Below, piece by piece: positions 17,475-25,074 of a stretch of DNA of 64,000 bases. Both the position numbers and the translations under genes were made by a program. Position 1 is the first letter of the stretch. Each line of letters opens with the position of its first letter. Source of the stretch: Clostridium cylindrosporum DSM 605 (GTDB lineage Bacteria > Bacillota > Clostridia > Clostridiales > Caloramatoraceae); contig NZ_LFVU01000004.1 of the NCBI RefSeq assembly GCF_001047375.1, forward strand, positions 104,513-168,512, written 5' to 3'. The notes beneath the pieces are model-generated. The model saw only the letters and a list, made by a program, of their open reading frames with translations. It made no database searches and was not told the origin of the DNA.

Positions 17475-19781
17475 ATGCTAAGAAACTTAAATAAGAAAAA
17501 TAAAATACTAAGCTCCTCCCTAGGTTTAAATAAGGATAAAAACATACCTATTATATTATCTGTAATTGCAGTAATATTTACAGTATTTATAATGATTGTG
17601 CTTTCTGCAATATATATGTATAAACTTAGATTAATTCTTACGGAAGAGACAAATTCCTACTTATCAGAGGTTAACTCCCAAGGAGTATCCTCGGTTAAAA
17701 AACAAGTTAACTATGAATTAGAATTACTTAGTGCAATTGCATCCTCTATAAGTGAAGAAAATGGTAATAACTTAGAAAATGCTGCACTTACACTTATTAA
17801 AGAAAGCAAACATAACAATTATAAGAGAATGGGTATAATGCTTCCTAATGGTAGGTCCTATACAAGTGATGGATATATCGAAGACTTTTCCGATAATGAC
17901 TCCTTAAAAAATTCACTTAGAGGATCTTCTAGTGTTTCTAAGGTTATTATAGATAAGATAAGTGGAGATAAAATACTAGTATATAGCGTACCAATATATA
18001 AATCTGGAGATGTTATAGGAGTACTTTTCGGTACCCATAACATAGATGTCTACAAGGATATCATTTCTGTATCATCATTTAATAACAATGGAATATCCTA
18101 TATATCACAAAGTGATGGTAAACTGGTTATAAACTCCAATAGCCCAAATACTCATACTCTATTTAACGAAGAACTTAACCAAGATATAAACACTACACCA
18201 AAGAATATAAAAGATTTTAATCTTATGAAACTTAATATGAAAAATGGAAAAAAAGGGACTATAGAATATAATTATTCAGGAAAAGATATGTACTTGATTT
18301 ATTCACCTATAGGTATAAATAACTGGTATCTTATGTCCTGTGTACCAAAGGAAATAATCACAGAAAAATCTAGTTACCTAACAAAAATAACATTTCATAC
18401 ATCTATTTTTATTGTGTTTTTATTTTCTTCTCTTATGCTATGTCTTTTATATAGTCAATACAAAAGCAAGAAGGCTCTAAGTAATCTTGCCTATATAGAT
18501 GATTTAACAGGAGCAAGCAACTATACAAAGTTCAGCTTAGATGTGAAGAATTTGCTTAAGAACACTAAAAACAAATACGTTTTTGTTATATTTGATATAG
18601 ACAAGTTCAAGTATATTAATGATGTCTTTGGTTTTAATGAAGGCAATAGAATCCTAAAGAATATCTCCTCTATACTTGAGGAAAATATTAATAGAGAAGA
18701 AGTTTTCTCAAGGGTTCGATGTGACCATTACTCAGTTCTTATGAAGTATAAAGATGATGAAGAGATTGTTACTAGACTAAAGGGATTAAATGAAAAATTC
18801 TCTGAAATTAATAACTTCAATGCTTCTAAATATAATCTAGTAATAAACTATGGTATATATAAAATAACCAATGAGGATACCTCACTTAATACTATAAGTG
18901 ACATGGCGGAAATCGCACTTGAAACAGTTAAGGGAAGACATCAAAGTTCAATTGCATTCTATAATGATGAACTTAAGAGCAAAATCCTAGAGGAATGCGA
19001 GATAGAAACTTACATGTACTCCGCCCTTGAAAAGAAAGAGTTTAAGGTATATCTTCAGCCTAAGTATAATCTAAATCCTGTTAAAGCAGCTGGTGCTGAG
19101 GCACTGATTCGTTGGACTCACCCTAGCAAGGGATTACTTTCACCGGGTATATTTATCCCTATATTCGAAAGAAATGGATTCATAGCTAACATTGATATGT
19201 ATGTTTTTGAAGAGGTTTGTAGGATAATACGATACTGGATGGATAACGGAATAACCCCTATTCCCATATCAGTAAACCAATCTAGAGCAAGTCTATATAA
19301 TCCTTGTTCTATAGAAATCCTTAAAGGATTCATAAACAAATACAATGTTCCACCAAAGCTTATAGAAATCGAAATCACAGAAAGTGCTGTCTTCGATAAT
19401 GTAAACCAATTAATTGATATTATGATAAAACTTAAGGAAATTGGTTTCATTTTATCTATGGATGACTTCGGTTCCGGTTACTCCTCACTTAACCTACTTA
19501 AAGATATTCCAGTAGACGTTCTAAAGCTTGATAGAGAGTTTTTCAACGAAACTGCAGATACGAAAAGAGGAAAAACTGTAATATCAAGTATAGTTTCAAT
19601 GGCAAAATCACTTGATATCAAGGTACTCTCAGAGGGTGTTGAAACTAAGTCCCAGTCTGAATTCCTAAAAAGCATAGGATGTGATATGGTACAAGGGTAT
19701 CTATTTGGAAAACCTATGACTCTGGAAGAATTCGAAGCAAAAGTACTATCTATCATACCTAAATTTAACCATACCTCATAA
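17475..19781 (+). CDS. Membrane c-di-GMP phosphodiesterase, dCACHE-degenerate GGDEF-EAL
   Basis: Third member of the local EAL family, 768 residues from the ATG at 17475, which has AGGAGGT 7 nt upstream (the GTG at 17466 lies inside the ribosome site). Order: cytosolic N-tail, membrane segment (about 25-50), extracytoplasmic dCACHE domain (to about 300), membrane segment (about 305-330), GGDEF domain with the signature changed to RCDHY, and EAL domain (about 515-765). The EAL domain has EALIRW, EITESAV, MDDFGSGYSS, KLDREF and SEGVETK. Predicted to hydrolyse c-di-GMP and not to make it. It is one of few plus-strand genes here and is preceded by the structured repeat S1. Confidence 0.9.
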   Translation: MLRNLNKKNKILSSSLGLNKDKNIPIILSVIAVIFTVFIMIVLSAIYMYKLRLILTEETNSYLSEVNSQGVSSVKKQVNYELELLSAIASSISEENGNNLENAALTLIKESKHNNYKRMGIMLPNGRSYTSDGYIEDFSDNDSLKNSLRGSSSVSKVIIDKISGDKILVYSVPIYKSGDVIGVLFGTHNIDVYKDIISVSSFNNNGISYISQSDGKLVINSNSPNTHTLFNEELNQDINTTPKNIKDFNLMKLNMKNGKKGTIEYNYSGKDMYLIYSPIGINNWYLMSCVPKEIITEKSSYLTKITFHTSIFIVFLFSSLMLCLLYSQYKSKKALSNLAYIDDLTGASNYTKFSLDVKNLLKNTKNKYVFVIFDIDKFKYINDVFGFNEGNRILKNISSILEENINREEVFSRVRCDHYSVLMKYKDDEEIVTRLKGLNEKFSEINNFNASKYNLVINYGIYKITNEDTSLNTISDMAEIALETVKGRHQSSIAFYNDELKSKILEECEIETYMYSALEKKEFKVYLQPKYNLNPVKAAGAEALIRWTHPSKGLLSPGIFIPIFERNGFIANIDMYVFEEVCRIIRYWMDNGITPIPISVNQSRASLYNPCSIEILKGFINKYNVPPKLIEIEITESAVFDNVNQLIDIMIKLKEIGFILSMDDFGSGYSSLNLLKDIPVDVLKLDREFFNETADTKRGKTVISSIVSMAKSLDIKVLSEGVETKSQSEFLKSIGCDMVQGYLFGKPMTLEEFEAKVLSIIPKFNHTS

Positions 19782-19783
19782 CA

Positions 19784-19824
19784 TAACCCCGTTAGGTAAT
19801 AACCTAATGGGGTTAACTTTTTTA
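19784..19824 (+). terminator. Terminator of EAL gene
   Basis: Arms TAACCCCGTTAGG / CCTAATGGGGTTA around a 6-nt loop, then a run of T. Confidence 0.9.
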
Positions 19825-19930
19825 CGAGCCTACTTTTCATATAATATTTTAACCTATACATAACACTCTATATAACCTACCCTGCATATATTGATACTAG
19901 ATAGATTTATAATAATTAGGAGGTTATTTA

Positions 19931-20116
19931 ATGATAAAATTCACTTTACCTAGAGATGTTTGTTTTGAAAAAGATTCCTTCAAGTTCCTTAAAACTATGA
20001 AAGGTAGTAAGGGTGTTTCCCTCCTAGGTGAAGAATTAATGAAGAAAACCATATTTGTGGATAGTTATGCTATGTACATTAGGGAAGCTTCATTAAACCC
20101 TCCCCCCACAATATAA
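19931..20116 (+). CDS. 61-residue hypothetical protein
   Basis: A small ORF with a very good ribosome site (TTAGGAGG, 9 nt before ATG) and its own flanking terminators. The sequence (starts MIKFTLPRDVCFEKDSFKF) is mixed hydrophilic, with one cysteine and no membrane segment. I do not recognise a family. The translation signals favour a real gene; nothing can be said on function. Confidence 0.55.
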   Translation: MIKFTLPRDVCFEKDSFKFLKTMKGSKGVSLLGEELMKKTIFVDSYAMYIREASLNPPPTI

Positions 20117-20147
20117 TCTATAAAGAAATTCTATATATATAATATAT

Positions 20148-20188
20148 GAACCCCCCTAGGTAATGTTACAAAGGGGGGTTCACTTTTT
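20148..20188. terminator. Bidirectional terminator
   Basis: GAACCCCCCT / AGGGGGGTTC stem followed by ACTTTTTT on the plus strand. It touches the stop codon of the minus-strand DHHW gene and serves both converging genes. Confidence 0.85.
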
Positions 20189-21372
20189 TAATTTTTAAGT
20201 TCATCTATCATATTAACAAAACCTAAATCATTAAACATAAATAGTACAATATCAGCATCTGTCGATTCTGCTACTTTCCTATTGCTTGTACCAGATGAAT
20301 CTATATATCTAGGGTCTACAACCTCAACCTCACGGAATATATCCTCAAACATCCAGCTCATTGCAGAATGATATGAATCCCTGTAGATAAGAAGCTTCTT
20401 ATCTACAGGAGCCGCTTCATTAACTACCTTGTAATGTACACTTGATGATGTGTATGCTGTAGGATATGATATTACATCATCCTTAACTCCAGTTGCAATT
20501 ATCTTAGATGAATCTACCTCCTGGAACTTCTCTCCATTATGAAGATAGTATTTATGAGGCTTTTTTGCCTTACTATATACATATGGAACAGATTCATTAA
20601 GTGGATACACCTCATATAGATTTCTATTATATACACCTAGAAATTCCTTTTTCTTAAGAGTCTCGGTTTTATAGGATTCATCCTTTATGTGTACCTTAAG
20701 CTTTGAAGACTTAGACATAGCATCCATTATAATCTTAAATCCCTCAAAGGCACCTTTACTATTCCAATGGTTATCTGTTTTGAAATAAAAGTCCTTTAGC
20801 TTGTCCTGAGTAAACCTTTCATTAAAGCTATCATGAAGATTTATAACATTTATATCATCCCTATTAAGTCCAGACATGAACCTTGAACTATTTCTAAGCA
20901 GTGTCTTACTGTTATTAAACTTTGGTAATAAGGAAATTAATATATTCTCCTTTTGAGGGGTAGCTACATAGTACACTTCCTTCCCATTATCTCTTAGGAG
21001 CTTTCCATAATCATTTATTGTATCTGAATACTCCTTAGCCTTACTTTCAGTAAGATTTAAGCTATTCCCTTGGAATATCCAGCCATCATCAACTAAGTAG
21101 TATCCCTTTATATTTGTCTTTCCTAGAAGAATTTCACCTTTCATATGAAGTTTAAGAAATTCATCACGAAGGGCGAACTGATCAGTATAGTACTTTTCAT
21201 AATCTCCTGTATAAGCTTTAATCCCTACCTTTCCATATATAGGCTTTTGAGCAAGTGCTCTATTTTCCGCCTTACTTTCAGATTTGTCAGCACTTATGAA
21301 GTTAAAAGCTGAGAAGCTAAAAACAATAGCTAAAAAGGGAATTGTCATCCATATTGATTTTTTTCTATTCAT
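20188..21372 (-). CDS. DHHW/AlgX-AlgJ-like SGNH protein, polymer O-acylation partner
   Basis: A 394-residue protein with an N-terminal membrane or signal segment (about 7-27). The pattern fits the DHHW family of SGNH-like proteins: DSF near residue 170 region, FYFKTDNHWNSKGAF (the usual D-H-H-W reads D-N-H-W here), and a late DSYHSAMSWM-type segment. Such proteins are coded next to MBOAT acyltransferases and pass acyl groups to extracellular polysaccharide or teichoic-type polymers. It lies 12 bp after the MBOAT gene, with AAGGAGGGAAGG before the ATG, so the two form an operon. The substituted first His of the motif is worth noting. The polymer is unknown. Confidence 0.8.
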   Translation of the reverse strand: MNRKKSIWMTIPFLAIVFSFSAFNFISADKSESKAENRALAQKPIYGKVGIKAYTGDYEKYYTDQFALRDEFLKLHMKGEILLGKTNIKGYYLVDDGWIFQGNSLNLTESKAKEYSDTINDYGKLLRDNGKEVYYVATPQKENILISLLPKFNNSKTLLRNSSRFMSGLNRDDINVINLHDSFNERFTQDKLKDFYFKTDNHWNSKGAFEGFKIIMDAMSKSSKLKVHIKDESYKTETLKKKEFLGVYNRNLYEVYPLNESVPYVYSKAKKPHKYYLHNGEKFQEVDSSKIIATGVKDDVISYPTAYTSSSVHYKVVNEAAPVDKKLLIYRDSYHSAMSWMFEDIFREVEVVDPRYIDSSGTSNRKVAESTDADIVLFMFNDLGFVNMIDELKN

Positions 21373-21384
21373 ATCCTTCCCTCC

Positions 21385-22803
21385 TTAAAACCTAAAATAT
21401 AAAAATGGATTATAAGTAGAATTAACAAGCTTTATTATAATCACCATAAAAAGCACAGAATAAAGTGCAGTTTGAGTAAAATATGCAATGCTATTCTCAA
21501 AGACATTCGGCATCTTCTTAGCTATTCTTTCCTTCATCCACTTAACAACAGGAACAGCGAATATAGCACCAAGTATAATAGTGAACCCATAATCACTTAT
21601 ATAAACATAGCTTAAGTTATCAAACAATTCAGCTCCGTTAAGTCCTAGCATTGTCTTTAGGTAGTTGATACTATATGTAAAACTACCTGATCGGAAAAAT
21701 ACCCATCCTATAGAAACAGCAAATATCAAATACATATGTCTAATTGGTCTATATACCTTAGATAGAAGCTTTCCAAGAAAGGCCTTCTCTAGAGATATAA
21801 GAATACCGAAGTATAATCCCCATGCTATAAAACTCCAACTAGCTCCATGCCAGAATCCTGTTAACATCCACACAACAAATATGTTAAAGTAAACACGAAT
21901 CTTACCTACCCTATTACCGCCTAGCGGAATATATACATACTCTTTAAACCAAGTACTAAGTGATATATGCCACCTTCTCCAGAACTCAGAAACGCTTTGA
22001 GCTATATATGGATAGTTAAAGTTCTCAAGGAACTCAAAACCAAACATCTTCCCAAGCCCTATAGCCATATCACTATATCCACTAAAATCAAAGTATATCT
22101 GAAGGGTGTATGCAGCTATTCCTATCCAGCTAGTCACAACGGATACTTCATCTTGAGGCAGAAGAAATATAGCATCACAAACTTCACCAAGTGGATTCGC
22201 TATAAGAATCTTCTTTCCCATACCAATCATAAACCTATTAACACCTTCACCAAACTTCTCAATTGAATGATCTCTCTTAACAATCTGATCAGCTACTGTT
22301 TGGTATCTTACAATAGGTCCCGCAACTAATTGGGGAAATAAAGTTATGTATAGTGCAAGATCAAATAGATTTCTTTGAACCTTAGCATCATTTCTATACA
22401 CATCAACAACATAACTTAATGCCTGAAAAGTGAAAAATGATATCCCAAGTGGCAATGCAATCGATGGAACAAATAGATCTGTATTAAATACACGATTTAC
22501 ATTAGATAGGAAAAACCCTGTATATTTAAACACACCAAGAAGTCCTATATTAAATACCACAGACAGTGTAAGCCATAACTTTCTACTTTTATCATCCCTA
22601 TCATTTGTAACCATAAGTGCAAAAGCATAATTACACACAATAGAAAGTAGCATTAATAAAATATACACAGGCTCCCCCCATGCATAGAAAAATAAGCTAC
22701 CTAAAAGCAGAAAGTAGTTTTTATATTCATCCTTAATAATATAATACCCAAGTAACATAATAGGGAAAAATACAAATAAGAATACTAAACTACTAAAAAC
22801 CAT
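21385..22803 (-). CDS. MBOAT family membrane O-acyltransferase (AlgI/DltB-like)
   Basis: A 472-residue polytopic membrane protein with about ten hydrophobic segments. The MBOAT core is clear: FWRRWHISLSTWFKEYVYIP, GGNRVG and the catalytic-histidine segment WMLTGFWHGASWSFIAWG. AlgI-like enzymes move acetyl groups across the membrane for transfer to exported glycans. It is first in an operon with the DHHW protein encoded at 20188, which would complete the transfer outside. Start supported by AAAAGGAG. No polymer biosynthesis genes are in the window, so the acceptor (capsule, wall polymer or S-layer glycan) is open. Confidence 0.92.
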   Translation of the reverse strand: MVFSSLVFLFVFFPIMLLGYYIIKDEYKNYFLLLGSLFFYAWGEPVYILLMLLSIVCNYAFALMVTNDRDDKSRKLWLTLSVVFNIGLLGVFKYTGFFLSNVNRVFNTDLFVPSIALPLGISFFTFQALSYVVDVYRNDAKVQRNLFDLALYITLFPQLVAGPIVRYQTVADQIVKRDHSIEKFGEGVNRFMIGMGKKILIANPLGEVCDAIFLLPQDEVSVVTSWIGIAAYTLQIYFDFSGYSDMAIGLGKMFGFEFLENFNYPYIAQSVSEFWRRWHISLSTWFKEYVYIPLGGNRVGKIRVYFNIFVVWMLTGFWHGASWSFIAWGLYFGILISLEKAFLGKLLSKVYRPIRHMYLIFAVSIGWVFFRSGSFTYSINYLKTMLGLNGAELFDNLSYVYISDYGFTIILGAIFAVPVVKWMKERIAKKMPNVFENSIAYFTQTALYSVLFMVIIIKLVNSTYNPFLYFRF

Positions 22804-22924
22804 ATTATTACCTACTCCTTTTAAAATTTTTATAATATTAAGCTATCCTAAGACACATTATCTTAAATTTCATCATTATATTATATCATTTTCTATGGAA
22901 TTGCAAAAAAGAATGAATTTCCAA

Positions 22925-23157
22925 TGTAGGTGGAGGTGTCCTGCGGGATGTGTTTTCTCCGCCTGAAACGACGAGCTCTTCGAGAAGAGCTTCTAATCTT
23001 CGTAAATTTATATATACCAAGTGCGACTAGCTGAAAAACCGCAAAGCTTGACGCAGTCTTCTAGGCATATATAAATTTACAAAGATTGAATCTCTAACTC
23101 TTGACTCTATTGTTTCAGTCAAAGAAAACACATCCTCACAGAGAAACTTTCCCTACA
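22925..23157. repeat. Large palindromic element (TGTAGG family, copy E2)
   Basis: Ends are TGTAGG and CCCTACA. The outer arms pair over GGATGTGTTTTC / GAAAACACATCC, then CTGAAAC / GTTTCAG, then the inner arms AATCTT.GTAAATTTATATA / TATATAAATTTAC.AAGATT, around a loop with AAAAACCGC. It aligns with the reverse complement of the element at 983-1210. No ORF inside. A foldback mobile element or a structured RNA are both possible. Confidence 0.7.
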
Positions 23158-23239
23158 TAATATAAATTCAACTAGATTGAAAGGATTTTTAGAGAATTGT
23201 ATTGTCAAAGCTGTAAGAGGTATTTAATAACTGTAACCG

Positions 23240-23510
23240 TATAAAAATTAAGTCTTTTAACAGAAGCTTGTAGTCATAGTATAAGAGGCTAGGTGAATTA
23301 AATAAGTTTCATAGTGCTAACGCACTTATATTAAGGGTTATATTCTACTAAACTTCCCTATCCTCATTCATACATTAAGTAACCTTTCACCTGCTTAATT
23401 AGAAGGTGCTACTTCCTCAGGTAATGATAAAAGTAATTGACTATTAGTAGCCTAGCGGCTTAAAGCTAAAGCTTCTATTAGACCTTTTAAAACTAATCTT
23501 CAAAAGACTT
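23240..23510. repeat. Loosely palindromic block between E2 and E3
   Basis: Inverted pairs bring together AACAGAAGCTT with AAGCTTCTATT, and AGGCTAGG with CCTAGCGGCT. Inside are shorter pairs AGGTGAA / TTCACCT and GTGC-TAAC-GCAC. Pairing is imperfect and I find no second copy in the window. It may be a structured RNA or a decayed element. Confidence 0.35.
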
Positions 23511-23565
23511 TTTATGATACTCAAAATAGATAGCTATCTATTAAACAGAACTTTTAAATGTTTAA

Positions 23566-23648
23566 TGTAGAAAAGTTACTCTGTAATTATGTGTTACCTA
23601 TGGATGAAGCAATAGGCAACACATAATTACAGGACTACTTACCCTACA
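23566..23648. repeat. Short palindromic element (TGTAGG family, copy E3)
   Basis: A nearly perfect hairpin with arms CTGTAATTATGTGTTACCTAT and its complement (one G-T pair), loop GGATGAAGCA. It has the same termini (TGTAG..AAGTT.CTCTG and CCCTACA) as E2. It looks like a minimal member of the same family. Confidence 0.65.
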
Positions 23649-23709
23649 TCAGAAACGTAAAAAGCTGCTAGCAATTTATCTTCGCCAACAGCTTAAAACT
23701 TTTATTATT

Positions 23710-24654
23710 CTAGTTTTGTAAATCCACTAATGACTTATGGAACTTATCTGCTACCTCTTCCACTAAGTCTTTTTTAACTATAGCATCTAGCCATTCACTA
23801 GGTATATCCTCATATCCATGGTATATACCTGCAAGTGCACCTACTAGTGCTGCTATTGTATCAGTATCATCTCCTAGGTTAACTGCTCTAAGTACAGCAT
23901 CCTTATAGTCATCTCCATTTAAAAATGCCCAGAATACTGCTTCTAGAGTATCTACCACATATCCTGATGATTTGATTTCTTCCTCTGGATATAGTGCTAT
24001 GTTGTTTTCTATAATTCTATCGAATACCCTTAATGTTTCTCTATCCTCTTCTGATGAGTAAATCTTTTTAATCTCATCCTTAACATATGTGTATGCCATC
24101 CATAAAGATGCTCCATCTAATAGTGCCATAACGTATAGAGAATACATAGTACATGCTATAATTGGAACCCTGTGAGCATGTGTTATTGATGATGCTCTTC
24201 CAACTTCTTCATGTATGTTCTCTGCCCCACTTATATATAGGTAGAATGCTAGAGGAAGTATTCTCATAAGTGAGCCATTTCCTTGGTCCATCTCACCTTT
24301 CCCGCCTAGGGTAGTTGGGTCATCTCCCTCCATGTACTTACTTATTGCATTTCTTGTAGTGATTCCTATATCAAAAGCCTTTCCATTAGTTGTCATATAC
24401 CCCTCTAGAATCCACTTTTCGAATTTTTCTACCATATCATGATAGTTAAGTCCATGTGTTAGACTCTCAGCTGTACAAAGAAGCATACTAGTGTCATCTG
24501 ACCATGTCCCCTTAGGCTGCTTATGTGTTCCTTCTCCTATCATATCAGTTGCAGGATTTTTCTTAAGCGCTTCACGAAATTCAAATTCATATGGAACTCC
24601 TAAAGCATCTCCTACACAAAATCCCATAATCGCACTTGTAGTTATATTTGCCAT
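23710..24654 (-). CDS. ADP-ribosylglycohydrolase family protein
   Basis: A 314-residue protein of the DraG/ARH family. The start is the ATG at 24654, with AAGGGGAG upstream; an earlier in-frame ATG lacks a site. Metal-binding motifs are complete: GTWSDDTSM near residue 52 (two adjacent Asp) and NLGDDTDTIAALVGALAG near 255. Overall length and order (IMGFCVGDALGVPYEFEFRE at the start) match the family. These enzymes remove ADP-ribose from proteins or other acceptors using a dinuclear Mg/Mn site. No ADP-ribosyltransferase or toxin-type partner is adjacent, so the substrate is unknown. It appears monocistronic. Confidence 0.92.
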   Translation of the reverse strand: MANITTSAIMGFCVGDALGVPYEFEFREALKKNPATDMIGEGTHKQPKGTWSDDTSMLLCTAESLTHGLNYHDMVEKFEKWILEGYMTTNGKAFDIGITTRNAISKYMEGDDPTTLGGKGEMDQGNGSLMRILPLAFYLYISGAENIHEEVGRASSITHAHRVPIIACTMYSLYVMALLDGASLWMAYTYVKDEIKKIYSSEEDRETLRVFDRIIENNIALYPEEEIKSSGYVVDTLEAVFWAFLNGDDYKDAVLRAVNLGDDTDTIAALVGALAGIYHGYEDIPSEWLDAIVKKDLVEEVADKFHKSLVDLQN

Positions 24655-25074
24655 TTGTTTTCTCCCCTTTTTCATTACAAAAGTTCAACTATTCATATTA
24701 TATCATGTGCAATCTCATTTCTATTAATTAAGATTTAATCTTTAACACTACTTATGTAGTATAAACAGAATTCTTCAATTAGATGGAGTTTTAACCCACT
24801 CTGATTCTTATAAGTCCTTATCTAGAAGCCTAGATAAATTAATTATGACTATATTTATAAAAACAAACATTAAATCTTGCAGTATTTTGTCAAATGGTGT
24901 AACTTTATGTATGTATTCCTTTTCATGGAGTAAAATTTTATTTATAAATCATTAATATTTTTTACAATTTATACATATAGCTATTAATAGCGAAGAAAAC
25001 TAGCACTAAGTCTGAAAATATTAATTATTATTTTAACCAAAGAAATTAAAGATTATAAATTAAGGGGTGTTTAA
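24655..25074. other. Divergent promoter region with repeat S2
   Basis: About 420 bp between divergent genes. It contains the structured repeat S2 (24760-24838). A possible housekeeping promoter for adenine deaminase lies near 24960-24990 (TTTACA then TATTAA about 17-18 nt on). Nothing else is recognised. Confidence 0.45.
24760..24838 (+). ncRNA. Structured repeat upstream of adenine deaminase (leader family, copy S2)
   Basis: Closest to copy S1: shared ATAAACA.AATTCTT.AATTAGA.GGAGTTTTAAC and CTCTGATT.TTA.AAGTCCTTATC, then a hairpin TTATCTAG / CTAGATAA. It ends 236 nt before the adenine deaminase start, same strand. It does not match the purine riboswitch core. Function unknown. Confidence 0.45.

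Larger units (their letters stand above)
22804..23709. other. 0.9-kb gene-free stretch filled with palindromes
   Basis: No coding region with a ribosome site. It holds the large palindrome E2 (22925-23157), a second loosely palindromic block (about 23240-23510) and a short copy E3 (23566-23648). See the separate entries. Confidence 0.7.

Noticed and set aside
22925..23157. c-di-GMP-I (GEMM) riboswitch suggested by CGCAAAGC
   Set aside because: The other conserved parts (GGCAAACC, GGTCTAA..GCCGGGTTGCC-like) are absent, and the match lies in the loop of a palindrome.
24760..24838. Purine riboswitch upstream of adenine deaminase
   Set aside because: The conserved TATA..GTTTCTACC..CCGTAAA-type core is missing; the same sequence family occurs before unrelated genes.
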